Shown: positions 11,341 through 22,773 of the stretch, piece by piece
How the letters are laid out: each line of letters opens with the position of its first letter
Position numbering within the stretch: the first letter of the stretch is position 1
Assembly: GCA_024138025.1 (NCBI GenBank)
Contig: JAMXBD010001583.1
Location: 186,001 to 250,000 of the forward strand
Direction: 5' to 3'
From: Combretum micranthum
Taxonomy: Eukaryota > Streptophyta > Magnoliopsida > Myrtales > Combretaceae
Length of the DNA stretch: 64,000 nucleotides
Notes under the pieces: generated by a model
What the model was told of the DNA's origin: nothing
Seen by the model: the letters and a program-made list of their open reading frames with translations, nothing else
Databases searched by the model: none
Made by a program: the position numbers and the translations under genes

Positions 11341-12555
11341 ACTCCAGATTTCGTCCGCTTCATCCGACGGTTCAGGTTAATCTGCATTATTTTATTAATA
11401 GTTTTATTAATAATTAATTTCAGAAAATAATAAAAAAGCAAAAAATGGTAAAAAATTTATAAAAATTCATAAAAAATTCAGAAAAATTCAGAAAAATACA
11501 AAAATCCAAAAAATCAAAATATTTATTTTTTATATAAATTTATTTTTTTTGATATTTTTTGAATATTTTTAATGTGTATTTATACACAAATTACCTTAGA
11601 AATGCATATTTAATGCATGAAAATATTTTTAATATATTTTAAATTATTCTGGATATGTTGTGAAATTATGTGATGATTTTTTTAAAAAAAAATAATAAAT
11701 AATAAAAATAAAAAAATAATAATAATAGATAAAAATGACAAAATTGGATTTTCCAAAAACAAAATTTTTTAGAAAAAAAATAAAATAATAAAAAATGATT
11801 TTCGGACTTAGAAAAATTATATTTTCATAAAATAAAAAAAAATCAATTGATTAGATCATAGGAGCATCAAAAAAATGATTTTTTATAAAAACTTGAAATT
11901 TAATGAACTTAAATTGAGAATAGTTCAAAAAATTAAAATTGATCAACGAATTAAATTTTTTTTAAAAGAACTACGTTTTGTCTGATCTCGATTAGCGAGT
12001 ACGTAGGCACCTGCGGGGCGACGTTAAAAAATGAAAAAAAATGTTTTTTTTTTGTTTGTGAATAAATATTTTTGTAAATATAAGATATTTTGTTGATGTT
12101 TATGTTCTAAAAAAAATAATAAAAATAAAAATAAAGAAAAGCACATAAAAAAATAAAAATAAATGATTTGACTTGTAAATATTTGTTATGTAATATATAT
12201 ATATATATTTTTTTTTTGAGCATGAAAAGGATAGATTATAAGTTTAAAATTCCAAAAGTGGTAACCGATTTGGTTTTAATAGGTTAGCCCCCGAATCCAT
12301 GATATCTGGTTTTTAAAAGTTGATTTTTCAAATCAAATTTTCGTAGACTAGTAGCTAAGTTGGGATCAACCGACCCATTGATCCTAGCTTTTATTTTTTT
12401 TCCCGATTTATATCGAGTGGCGACTCTAAATTTTTTTGAAATTTCTTTTAACCCCTAGTCGAGGATTCATGTTAAATGGGTTCGGGTTTAATGTGAATCG
12501 GGTTAGGAGAAATGAACCAGATCAGATAAGTGGAAAAAATCCAGGCTCGACAGAT

Positions 12556-12574
12556 TGGCGACTCCACTGGGGAC
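12556..12574 (+). other. Primer-binding site
   Basis: TGGCGACTCCACTGGGGAC lies three bases after the LTR end and begins with the required TGG (pairs with tRNA CCA). From memory this class of PBS is assigned to tRNA-Arg in Ogre/Tat elements; I could not check the tRNA. The same sequence occurs inverted near 26757-26775. Confidence 0.85.
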
Positions 12575-13100
12575 TTCAATTTTTTTTAAAAAAAAAGAGG
12601 AATTATAAATTTTAAATTTATCCTTGCTCAATTTTTGTGAATATATAATTATTTGTATATTATATTGAATGATTTTTTTGTAAATATACTAACCTTACAA
12701 ATATGAAAAAAAAAGAAGAGTTTGTTTTATGATTTGCATTTGCATTTGCATTAGCATAAATGTGTGCTAGATACGGTCGTACCAGGGCCGTCTTAAGAGC
12801 CTAAGCGAGGAGGACGAAGTAAGGTCCGGGGGCTGTGGCTTTCCACCCTCTAGATCAAGAAATGTCCTCCCACTCCGGTTTAGTATCACTAAATCGGGGA
12901 ATCTATAGAACCCTACCAAATCATGCATTCATTAGCATGGATTTGACCAACTTTTCTAAAAATTGAAGTTGAAAAATAAATGTACATATGTAAATACTAA
13001 AAATACTTAAAGAAAATTCTAAAAAAAAAATAATAAAATCTGTCAAAAAATTAAAAAATTTTGTAAATATTAGCTTATACCTTTTAAAAATTTCCAGAAA
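12575..13100 (+). other. Untranslated leader of the Tat element
   Basis: Non-coding, AT-rich, with a TTTGCA run near 12735-12757 and a short GC-rich patch at 12775-12860. No coding visible. Probably holds packaging or dimerisation signals, by analogy only. Confidence 0.6.
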
Positions 13101-14610
13101 ATGATGTCTTCAACCGACAGTAGCGATAGCTTGTGGGCTCGCCTTATTAGAGAAAATCGAGTGGAACCTTTCAAGGATCCAATGCTCCTATGACTGATGG
13201 TTTGTCAGTTTTACTCCAGTCCAAAGGTCATTCATTGAAGATAGGTTAGGCCCAATCCTCAGCCTACCAAAGATCCATGTTCCATTCACCATGTTCCGGG
13301 CCCTTACTCATCTATGGGAACCTGAAGAAGCTGTCTTTCGTTTTGGTCAACATGTACTTAGCCCCCATTGAGGAATATACTAGGCTACTCAAGCACCTCC
13401 ACTCTGAAGGAATCTATATTCCGAACTTCAAGCACAGCCCTCCGTGTTTATCAGAATTTTTGGGATCAAGAGGGGACCAATAATTGAAGCCATCAAGGAT
13501 TGTAATGAATAATTGCATTCGGCTAAACACATTGATGGACTGTTCGGAACTCCTGAATACTTTAAAAGTAACGATCCACTTTCAGTATACCACTTGAAGT
13601 TTGGGAAGAAAATCGGGTTAATGCCTTCATAGTAGCTGCTTTTGCAACTATTCTCTTCCCTAATGGCAATTTGTTCATCCCACTTCGAGTCATAGAGCTG
13701 GTTTCTCAATATTTAGCTGGCAAATCTTATGTTCCTGCTCTTCTAGCCGAACAAGTCCGTAGTCTGAATCACATCAAGTCTAAAGGACAAGGCAAGTTCA
13801 AAGCAAGCATGCACTTACTAATGGTTTGGTTTGCTAGCCACATTAAGCACTATGGAAAAGACTTGGCTAATGGATCCCTCATCAGCCTGAAATATGATCT
13901 CATCCAATCCTTTGCTGAAAGGGTCCACATGGAAGATGATCATCCTTTATGGGATATAATTGCCATTCTTGAAGACATGCCACCTGAAGACATGATGTGG
14001 CAAGCTCGCTGGTTCAAAATCCCTGCAGCCATCCTAAGTTGCAAGGAATACATGGCAGTACCCCTAATTGGACTCACCGGCTGTACTGGTTATTACCCCT
14101 CAAGTGTTATCAGACAGTATGGTATGTGCAAGATATTACTGTCAAGCCTAATTTGGAGCAAGTCACTCTAGATTTGGATCCAACCAAGATACTACCAGCT
14201 AAAGAATCCAAGCTAAATCAAATCCGAGCTATATGGGAAAATAGAGAGGTGAAGCCGGTTTTTGAAGTCGAGCCAGAAAATAAGGAAACAAAGAAGTATA
14301 GAGCAACCAGGTGGTATGTGGCTAGCCAAATGAAGAAGAATAAGGATATTCGATATGAAGCTCCCGATGTCCTTCAACCAGCACCATCGGAACCTGACCC
14401 TGAAACAATTGCTTACATGGAAGCTGTTTCGGCTCGCCTGGAAGTATGTCACCGAGATTTCCAAGAAAGAGAGAGGGAAATGGTGGATCGCCTGCAAAGT
14501 GCTGGAAGCAGAATTTCATTTTAGAGGCTGAGTTGAAGGCAGCTCAAAAGAAAATTCTAGCCCTGGAAGACAAGATTGTTTGCCCCACTAAGACAAGAAG
14601 ACTGGTTTAG
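13101..14610 (+). CDS. Tat/Ogre ORF1 protein (PMD/DUF7745-like), frame-broken
   Basis: An extra ORF upstream of gag, characteristic of Ogre/Tat elements. ATG at 13101 (or 13104) follows the AT-rich leader, and the product begins MMSSTDSSDSLWARLIREN. Recognisable blocks: a TMFRALTHLWEPEEAVFRFG-like segment (about 13285-13350), PIEEYTRLLKHLHSEGIY (about 13365-13420), a long helical middle (13671-14170) with GLTGCTGYYPSSVIRQYG, and a charged coiled-coil-like C-terminus to TAG at 14608-14610. These resemble the plant mobile-domain/DUF7745 proteins found beside gypsy elements; function is unknown. At least four apparent single-base frame slips (near 13190, 13360, 13625, 14125) break the frame and look like assembly deletions. 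Confidence 0.75.
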
Positions 14611-14865
14611 TTGATTTAGGTTTAGTCCTTAGGAATCAAGGTTCTTTGAAACCATTAGAAAGTAGTTTTGATTCAGTCACTAGGAAATAAGGTTTCTAAA
14701 CCATTAGAAGTTTTTGTTATGTTAAACATTATCTTTTAATACAAATTTTTTTTAAAAAAAAATCATTGGTCAATATCCCCATTTGCATCTGTGTGATAGC
14801 ATATCTGCATTCTTGCATATGTATATTAATTCATTTATTCTAAAAAAAATATTAATAAATAATAA

Positions 14866-16993
14866 ATGTCCAGGTCTAGCAAATTCGAGTTTAAAACTTG
14901 AAAGATAGCGTCCAAGCCGGTTAGGAGCCCTATTGTTACCAGATCCCGAGCTAAGATGTCTAACACCGGGAGCAACCCCACAGACCAGACCAATGAACAA
15001 AGACTCAACACCGTGGAACAAACCCTCCTTGGAATTGCTGAACAGATGCAGGCTTTAACACAGAGTCTTGCCAACTCAAGACCCCTACAACTTCTGAAGA
15101 ATCTCAAGGTCACAGAAAGGAAAAGAAATTGAAGGACAGCTTATTCAGCAAGAGGAGTCACAAATGAGTTTAATGCGGCTGAGTTGAAGAAAGAACTGGA
15201 AGCTCAGGCTAAAGAAATGGAAAGAAAACTGCTTGAGAAAATGAAGACGTTCGATGGTTTTGATCAAACCGCGATCCTGAATTTGCCTCAATATGAGGAA
15301 GGTGCCTTCCCTGAGAAATTTAAGGCACCGGAATTTGAAAAATATGACGGGACAGGTTGCCCTAATATGCATACCAGATTGTATGTGACGAATGGGGCAA
15401 TATGCAAGTTTGACAAGCTGATGGTGCAAACCTTCCAGGACAGTCTTACTGGTGCTGCTTTGGCCTGGTACGCCCAATTAGACCATCAAGAAATTGATAC
15501 TTGGGACAAGTTGGCTAGGGCGTTTTTAATCAGTATAAGTTTAACATTGAGATGGCGCCCTCGGTATGGGATTTAAGCAATCTGAAGAAGAAGAAAGAAG
15601 AGACTTTCAAGGAGTATGCTCAGCGCTGGAGAGCATTGGCTGCAAGGATCACCACCCCGATGCCTGAAAGGACCTCACTTTCACTTTTATCAACACGCTA
15701 GAGGAACCTTTCTTTTCCCATCTGATTGGGCATGCATCAGCAAGTTTCTCAGAAGTGGTGATAGCTGGGTGCAGGATTGAGAATGCAATTTCGGCAGGAA
15801 AATTGCAACAAGAAAAGAAATATACTGCACCGAGAAATGTCCCATACAAAGGGAAAGATTCAACCGTCAGCATGGTCAATACTTCAGATGCAACTGGCCC
15901 TACTAAGTCTTTCGTGTTGTCAACAAATCAGAATCAAAATCAGAATAAGGATCAACTCAACAAAGTGCAGTCCCAAATCAACAATCAAGGTTCAGCAGGC
16001 GGAACTTCACTCGAATTCCGGTTCCCCTTAGCCAAGTATTAGCTAAATTAAGGGCCGATAATCTGATCAATCTTGAAGTTCCTAGGGAAGACTTAAAGCC
16101 TAGATATTACAATCCTGAGCTGAAGTGTGAATATCACATGGGGCAAATCGGGCATTCAACAGACAGATGCTGGAGGCTTAGGCATAAAATCCAAGATCTT
16201 ATTGATGCAAAAGTCATCCAGTTGGATTTCGTTGAGACTCCAAACGTCTCTACTAACCCACTGCCAAACCATGGACCAGTCATCAATATGATCACCGCTG
16301 AAGTGCCAGACAAGAAATCAATCTGGATGAGTTGCCAATCACCATAGAACAAGTAGCATGGAACCTTCGCCAGAAGGGTCATTTGCTCAATATGAATTTA
16401 AGAGACCGCACCAAAACCAGGCCTGCTATTTACAAGCTACTACAAGAGGAACTATTAAAAAAGAAGAGATTCTGGAAATGTTGATCCCGAAACCAAGGAG
16501 ATCGAGCACACAGGCTGAGTTATGGGAAAGGTATCAGGCTGGAGATCCAACCATTGGAACCCTGGGAAATGATGGAAAATACCAGTATTTAATAGATTAC
16601 TGGTTTGAGCCCCGTGTCTATGCTGATGCTCCTCCAACTGGATGGGGTCCGGAATTTGAAGAGGAAGATAAGAAAGCAAAAGAAGACGAGTTTGTGGGTA
16701 TGATCGAAGGTGGACCTAGATCCATCAAAATCGAAATAGGCAAAGGTAGTGAAGATGGATCAACTTCATCAAAGCCTAAGAACTATACCTTTCAGATACC
16801 CCTTGCTGTGAGTGATTATAAAGCTGCTCCATTTGATTATAAGGCGGTAAATCATGCTTCAATGGCCATGGTTGGTGGCCTTACTCGCTCAGGAAGAGTT
16901 TATGAGTCGACCGGAAAGAATGCAACTGTGAATATGCCACAGCAGCAAAATGAAGAAGGAAGAAAGATGAAGAGAAAGCATTGGCAAAACTGA
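14866..16993 (+). CDS. gag: Gag (capsid and nucleocapsid) of the Tat element
   Basis: Structural protein that forms the virus-like particle and binds element RNA. The first plausible ATG is 14866 (MSRSSKFEFKT), followed by a basic, then coiled-coil N-terminus (TVEQTLLGIAEQMQALTQ). The retrotransposon gag core spans about 15300-15740 (FPEKFKAPEFEKYDGTGCP, then AALAWYAQLD, FKEYAQRWRALAARI, SHLIGHASASFSEVV). A zinc-knuckle variant starts at 16126 (CEYHMGQIGHSTDRC: C-x2-H-x5-H-x4-C rather than classic CCHC). Apparent frame slips (near 14900, 15090, 15530, 15670, 16020, 16330) look like single missing bases. Gag and pol appear to be one translational unit. Confidence 0.85.
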
Positions 16994-17973
16994 TGAAAGC
17001 AAGTGAATACAAGGTTGTCGAGCAGTTGGCCAAAATACCTGCCCAAATATCGCTCATGAGTCTGCTGATTAGCTCTAATGTACACCGTGAGGCTCTTTTC
17101 AAAGCCTTAGAAGAAGTGAAAGTTCCAGAAGGTGTATCAGAAGAAGCCTTGGGGCATATCATCAACTCAATCTTTGCAAATGAGCAAATCATTTTCTCAT
17201 CTGAAGAACTGGGAGAGGAAGGAGATCAACATAACAAGGCCCTCTTCATCGTAGTCAAAAGCTGTGGAAAGATCGTCTCTCGAGTATTAGTTGACAATGG
17301 ATCCTCTTTGAATGTGTGCCCCTTAGCCACTTTGAGCTTATTGGAAATTGAACCGTCAGACATCAAACCAAGCTCTATTGTGGTTCGTGCTTTTGATGGA
17401 TCAAAGAGAGATATAATAGGTGAAGTGGAGTTAGAAGTCATCATCGGGCCTCAAACTTTCATTATTCCTTTCCAAGTGATTGATATCCCCAGAACATTCA
17501 ATCTGCTGTTGGGAAGACCATGGATCCATGCTGCCAGGCAATACCATCAAGCCTGCACCAGAAAGTTAAGTTCATAGCCAATGGTCAACTCATCACTGTT
17601 ATGGGAGAACAGGATTATGCCATTTACAAGGAGACAGCTGTCCCTTACATTGGAAAAGAAGGAGAAGAAGACTTCGGGCTTCAAATGTTTGACGAAGTCT
17701 GTATGATGATGATGAGAAAGAAACTCAGGTGGGAACCTTTGGATGGGTTATTCCCCCACTTGTGCTGAAGTGGAAATGAAAAACCAAATGAGAAGAAGGA
17801 AGCTCGACAAGGAATATGATCCAATCATCAAAATTCCTCACATCAGCCATTCCTTTCCAAAGCCACATCATATCCAGCAGCCAGATGATATCAAAGAAGA
17901 TGCTTCATCCAAAGAAATGATCTTGAGAAATTGGTTCTCTATGCCTTGCGCTAGTATTAAGTCTTTTAAGTAA
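16981..17973 (+). CDS. pol: Pol: aspartic protease region
   Basis: Processes the polyprotein. The active-site motif DNGSSLNVCP starts at 17293 (D-N-G in place of the commoner D-S/T-G, usual in Tat-type elements). It lies after a spacer with LFIVVKSCGKIVSRVLV, and the second strand signature LLLGRPWIHAA ends near 17535. The frame breaks around 17540 and 17760; the acidic linker to RT continues to about 17970. Dimeric retropepsin fold is inferred from family membership. Confidence 0.8.
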
Positions 17974-18179
17974 GAATTTATCTAAGACTAGATTTGTGTT
18001 TCGTGTTTTTCAGTATTATGTGATGCTCAAATAAGTGTACTTAAACACCGTCCCAGTTTAATAAAATTTATTTCCATATTCTCATACATTCCTCATTCAT
18101 ATTCAACCAGATTCGACAATTGTGATGAAGTTCAGGGATATCTCGCGCGTATAATTAATGAAAATATCAATATCACCTC

Positions 18180-19750
18180 TAACTCTACTGGGTTAGATGA
18201 AGATGATATTGATTATCAATTTAGAACACAAGAAATTTGGCAAAATTTTGAACAAGGAAGATTGAAATTCCCGAAACCATTGAAGTGATTAATTTGGGAA
18301 CAAGTGAAAACCCTAGGAATCTGAGGATAGGGGGAAAATTGCCTGAGAGCACGGCACAAGATTTAACCAAGTTACTAGCCGAATACTTGGATGTTTTTGC
18401 ATGGTCGTACACGATATGCCTGGTTTAGACCCATCCATTGTGGTTCACAAATTGCCAACAAAGGAGGATTTTAAACCTATAAAGCAAAAATTAAGGCGAT
18501 TTAGGCCGGATTTACTCCTCCAAATCAAGGATGAAGTAAAAAAGTTGCTTGAAGTAGGATTCATTGAGGTTTCTGATTATTCGGATTGGGTATCAAATAT
18601 AGTGCCAGTACTTAAGAAAAACGGGAAAGTAAGAATCTGTGTGGATTTCAGAGATCTAAACAAAGCAACCCCGAAAGATAATTTCCCGTTGCCTCACATC
18701 GATGTTTTAGTGGACAATACCGCTGGAAATCATCTATTTTCATTCATGGATGGATTTTCAGGGTATAATCAGATATTAATGGCCGAAGAAGATAAGGTCA
18801 AAACCACATTCGTTACAGCCTGGGGAACTTTTTGTTACAAGGTCATGCCTTTCGGTCTCAAGAATGCCGGGGCAACTTATCAACGAGCAATGCTTGCTAT
18901 ACTTCATGATATGATGCACAAAGAGGTGGAAGTATATGTAGATGATATGATCGCCAAGACAAAGGAAGGAGATGATCATGTAATGGAAGGAAGCTTTTTG
19001 AAAGATTAAGGAAGTTCCAGTTGAAATTGAATCCAGAAAAATGCACTTTCGGAGTGACATCTGGAAAATTATTAGGATTCATGGTTAGCCAAAAGGGATA
19101 GAAATCGATCCTGATAAGGTCAAGGCGATTCAGGATTTGCCTCCACCAAAAACATTAAAGGAAATCAGAGGCCTCTTGGGAAGGTTGAATTACATTGCTC
19201 GATTCATATCACAGCTGACTGATAAGTGCCAACCGCTGTTTAAACTGCTGAAAGAATGCCCTAATTGAATGGAATGACGAATGTGAAAAAGCCTTTAATC
19301 GGATAAAGCAGTATCTGACGAATCCACCAGTACTGGTTACTCCAAAACCGGGAAACCATTGTTCTTGTACTTGACAATTCTTCCTGAATCTATGGGTTGT
19401 GTGCTGGGCAAAAAGATGAGGAAGGAAAAGAAAGAGCTGTTTACTACTTAAGCAAGAAATTCTCAATGGAGAACAAAAGTATTCAGAGATAGAAAAACCT
19501 GCTGTGCATTAGTATGGGTTATGCACAGGCTTAGGCAGTATACGCTCTTCTACTCGATCGAGTTGATTACGAAGCATGATCCATTGCGATACTTGGCACG
19601 CAAACCGGCTTTAGTAGGTCGAATCTCGAAATGGCAGATGCTACTTTCTGAATTTGATATCATTATGTGAATCAAAGTTCAGTCAAAGGACAAGTTTTAG
19701 CTGATCAACTCGCAGAAAGCCCGTTGATGACGAAGAATTAAAGGAACAAG
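18180..19750 (+). CDS. pol: Pol: reverse transcriptase and first RNase H
   Basis: Copies element RNA into DNA. Just upstream, LAEYLDVFAWSY-like residues lead into the RT (about 18400-19010), with KNGKVRICVDFRDLNKATP, HLFSFMDGFSGYNQILM, VMPFGLKNAGATYQRAM and the catalytic YVDDM at 18935-18949. The thumb (about 19010-19260) and connection follow. The first RNase H (about 19330-19740) keeps its framework (ESMGCVLG, AVYYLSKKFS, TKHDPLRYL) but the position of the usual catalytic DAS reads PES and TDH reads TKH, so it is probably inactive. Several single-base slips occur (near 18405, 18990, 19100, 19260, 19360, 19670). Confidence 0.88.
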
Positions 19751-19789
19751 ATCAGTTTCCAGATGAAGGCATCAGAATAACAGAAACAG

Positions 19790-20409
19790 AAGCCGAAAAC
19801 AACAATTGGAAGTTGTATTTCGATGGAGCAGCCAACGTATACGGGTGTGGAATAGGGGCAGTCCTTATCTCACCAAAAGAAGAACAGTTCCCGGCATCAG
19901 CCAGATTAATGTTTCCTTACACAAATAATGTAGCGGAATACGAGGCATGCATCATGGGATTAGAAATGGCAATTCAAATGAATATCGAGGAGCTCGAAGT
20001 GTTTGGAGATTCATCACTTATCATTTTCCAAACTCGAGGCGAGTTCAAAACTAAGGATCCCAAGTTGATTCCTTATCATAATCACTTGGCTGAGTTAGCA
20101 GGAAGATTCAAAGAAATTTCCTTCACTTATGTGCCGAGAACTCAGAATCAATTTGCTGATGCATTGGCTACTCTGGCCTCTTTGATCCAATTCACTGAAG
20201 GAGTAAGAATACAACCTTTGCAAGTCCGAATAAGAAGTGAACCCGCATTCTGTGCTATTGAGTCAAATGAACCATGGTTTCAAGATATCAAAATTTTCTT
20301 GCAAACAGGTATTATCCTGAGTGTGCTACAAAAAAGGATCAAAATCATTGAGACGTCTGGCAAGTCATTTCTTGTTAAGTGGAGATACCTTATACAGAAG
20401 GTCATTTGA
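19790..20409 (+). CDS. pol: Pol: second, archaeal-type RNase H (aRNH)
   Basis: Open without interruption from about 19790 to 20409. All four acidic residues expected of a working RNase HI fold are visible: Asp in LYFDGAANVYG, Glu in NNVAEYEACIMGLEMA, Asp in LEVFGDSSLII, and Asp in NQFADALATLAS. Known: Tat-lineage elements acquired a second RNase H of this type in addition to the ancestral one. Here it presumably supplies the RNA-degrading activity that the degenerate first domain has lost. Confidence 0.85.
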
Positions 20410-20429
20410 TACACCCTACTGAGATGTGT

Positions 20430-21540
20430 AGATGAAAATGAAGCTCAAAAATTAATGGAAGAAGTTCATGAGGGAGTATGTGGACCTCATATGAACGGAT
20501 ATATGCTAGCTAAAAAGATTATGAGGCTAGGATATTTCTGGTTAACCATGGAATCAGACTGTATCAAACATGTGAGATCTTGTCATCTATGTCAAATTTA
20601 CGCAAACAAGATAAATGCTCCTCCAAGGAATTACAGTCAATGTCAACACCATGGCCGTTCTCAATGTGGGGAATAGACGTAATCGGGCCAATATCGCCAA
20701 AAGCTTCAAATGGTCATCGATTCATACTAGTTGCAATCGATTACTTCACCAAGTGGGTTGAAGCTGCTTCATACGCCAGTGTGACAAAAGCCGTTGTGGT
20801 TCGATTCATCAAAAGAGATATCATTGCTCGATATGGAACTCCAGAAAGTATCATTACTGATAATGGTACAAATTTGAACAACAATGCAATGACTGATTTA
20901 TGTCAGCAATTCAAGATTAAACACCGGAATTCCACTCCATATCGCCCACAGATGAATGGAGCAGTAGAAGCCGCCAACAAAAACATCAAGAGAATCATTG
21001 AGAAGATGACAATTGCATACAAGGATTGGCATGAAATGCTCCCATTAGCATTAATGGCATATCGAACCTCTGTAAGAGTGTCAACTGGGGCAACGCCCTA
21101 TTCCCTGGTATATGGAACTGAAGCTGTTTTACCAGTAGAAGTTGAGATTCCTTCGCTCCGAGTATTGGCTGAAACAGAGCTCGAAGAAGCTGAATGGGTT
21201 AGACAAAGGTTGAACAGTTAAATCTTTTAGATGAAAAAAGATTAACCGCCATGTGTCATGGGCAATTATATCAACAAAGGATGGCTAGAGCATTTAACAA
21301 GAGGTTAAGCCAAGAAATTTCCAAGAAGGTGATTTGGTTTTGAGAAAAATGCTGCCAAATGTGCAAGATTCCAGAGGAAAGTTCACACCAAATTATGAAG
21401 GACCATATATAGTGAAGAAGGTCTTATCGGGAGGAGCATTAATCCTTTCCCAAATGGATGGACCCAATTTAAAGGATCCTGTGAACTCAGATGCTGTAAA
21501 GTTATTATCCTTGATCAATAAAACTTGTCATTTCAAGTGA
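20430..21540 (+). CDS. pol: Pol: integrase and C-terminal tail
   Basis: Inserts the cDNA into the genome. N-terminal HHCC zinc-binding region (His in EVHEGVCGPH, Cys in RSCHLCQIY) at about 20458-20600. Catalytic core about 20650-21010 with the D,D-35-E triad: Asp in WGIDVIGP, Asp in IITDNGT, Glu in NGAVEAANK. The tail has FTPNYEGPYIVKKVLSGGAL and ends at TGA 21538-21540. Frame slips near 20410, 20640 and 21220 look like single missing bases. No chromodomain is seen, as expected for Tat. Confidence 0.88.
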
Positions 21541-21830
21541 TCAATTGATTTTATTTTAATTAATTATAAGCAAAGTTGATATTCCTGAAATTCTCTGAAG
21601 TCGAATCAAAGCCTGAAATTCTTTGAAGTTGAATCAAAGCCTAACCCACAAAATTCTTCTGAACAAATTTCCAATCAAACACCATTTGAATCATCAGAAA
21701 AAGAAATTTGAGCATCTTATAATACTGAATGAATGCGTTTATACAGTTTGGTCTATTGATTGTTCTTATTTTAAAAGAAAATATTATGGCAAGAATAACT
21801 AATTTTGATAGAAAATTGAAGCATGTTGGA

Positions 21831-21961
21831 TTGAAAAAAAAAAAAGAAAAAAAAAAGAAAAAAAAGAAGAAAAAAAAAGAAGAAGAAAAAAAAAGAAGAA
21901 AAAAAAAAAGAGAAAAAGAAAAAAAAGAGAAAGGAAGAAAGAAAAAAGAAAGAGAAAGAAA
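21831..21961 (+). repeat. Polypurine A/G-only tract (~130 bp)
   Basis: Almost uninterrupted A and G on the plus strand (AAAAAAGAAGAAG-like). It could form triplex DNA or an extra plus-strand priming site, but may simply be low-complexity expansion. Its length is unreliable in an error-prone assembly. Confidence 0.85.
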
Positions 21962-22029
21962 CTCCCAGTGGATTGAAAAATCACAAATACCCCTCAGTCT
22001 AGACATAGTCTAGTACTACCCAAACTCAA

Positions 22030-22285
22030 AATCCATCGAGATGGTGACCCAAAATCCATCCTTTAGAGATGGTAACCCAAAATTCATCCTTTCGAGATGG
22101 TGACAAGATCCAGAAACCCATCTACTAAAGTGGTGATCAGAATTCAGAAATTCATTCAAGATAGTGATCAAGACAGAATCAGAAATTCATTTCACTCAAG
22201 ATGGTGATGAAGACAAAATTCAGAAATCTATCCAAGATAGTGAACAAGACAGAAGTCAGAAATCCATCCATTCTAGATGGTGACT
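22030..22285 (+). repeat. Degenerate tandem repeat around AGATGGTGA
   Basis: About seven units of roughly 35-45 bp, each with an AGAT(G/A)GTGA core and an AGAAATTCAT/AAAATCCATC-like flank. It leads directly into the second tandem block. No coding. Confidence 0.7.
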
Positions 22286-22289
22286 AAAA

Positions 22290-22620
22290 CCAAAGCCCAT
22301 TGGTCCGGCAAATGACCAAACCAAAGCCCATTGGTCCGGCAAATGACCAAACCAAAGCATTGGTCCGGCAAATGACCAAACCAAAGCCCATTGGTCCGGC
22401 AAATGACCAAACCAAAGCCCATTGGTCCGGCAAATGACCAAAGCCCATTGGTCCGGCAAATGACCAAAACCAAAGCCCATTGGTCCTGGCAAATGACCAA
22501 AGCCCATTGGTCCGACAAATGACCAAACCAAAGCCCATTGGTCCGGCAAATGACCAAAGCCCATTGGTCCGGCAAATGACCAAACTAAAGCCCATTGTCC
22601 GGCAAATGACCAAATTAAAG
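22290..22620 (+). repeat. Minisatellite, ~26-31 bp unit, about 11 copies
   Basis: Unit CCCATTGGTCCGGCAAATGA followed by CCAAA or CCAAACCAAAG, nearly identical between copies, with small length changes. Subunit variation may be real or due to assembly errors. The unit has no stop in any minus-strand frame, creating three overlapping false ORFs. Confidence 0.93.
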
Positions 22621-22760
22621 TCTAGGTCCGACAGTTGACCTAGCAAATCTCTGAGTCTAAACTCGACAGATAATTTAGCACAAGATTTGGAAGGAGAAGC
22701 TAAGAAAAAATTGGTTGTCTTTTTGTCTTTGTGGCAAAAGTTTTGTTCAAACTTTACCAC

Positions 22761-22773
22761 AAAGAGGGGCAGC
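22761..22773 (+). other. Polypurine tract (plus-strand primer)
   Basis: AAAGAGGGGCAGC lies immediately before the TGTAGACACCC start of the 3' LTR, the position where plus-strand DNA synthesis is primed. Confidence 0.9.

Larger units (their letters stand above)
10029..12552 (+). repeat. 5' LTR of the Tat/Ogre element
   Basis: Starts TGTAGACACCC and ends GGCTCGACA. It contains the promoter TATAAATA at 10597-10604, tRNA-like boxes at 10145-10209, small inverted TTCGAA repeats near 10670-10715, a GC-rich segment with tandem GATCAGACGG units (about 11110-11340) and a long AT-rich end. Its partner is 22774-25296. Confidence 0.95.
21541..22773 (+). other. 3' non-coding region of the Tat element
   Basis: Long untranslated segment between pol and the 3' LTR, typical of Ogre/Tat. 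It holds a purine-only tract, two tandem-repeat blocks and the polypurine primer (listed separately). No coding is supported: the long minus-strand frames are by-products of the repeats. Confidence 0.8.

Noticed and set aside
10663..11430. Overlapping ORFs on both strands in the LTR (also 23401-24139 and 25366-25956)
   Set aside because: They follow the GC-rich LTR repeats, occur in all LTR copies in shifting frames, and match no protein family.
13101..21540. Endogenous pararetrovirus
   Set aside because: Protease-RT-RNase H-integrase order, LTRs, PBS and PPT identify a Ty3/gypsy retrotransposon; caulimovirus-like elements lack integrase and LTRs. No envelope-like ORF is present.
21641..22013. 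Lys-rich plus-strand and Phe/Leu-rich minus-strand ORFs
   Set aside because: Both derive from the A/G-only tract and have no domain content.
22290..22620. Possible CRISPR-like array of direct repeats
   Set aside because: There are no unique spacers; units adjoin each other and vary by a few bases. The context is a plant retrotransposon.
22256..22760. Three overlapping minus-strand ORFs of 100-158 codons with FGLVICRTNGLW-type repeats
   Set aside because: All three frames are open because the 26-31 bp repeat has no stop in them. The translated repeats are frame-shifted versions of one DNA unit with no protein similarity.
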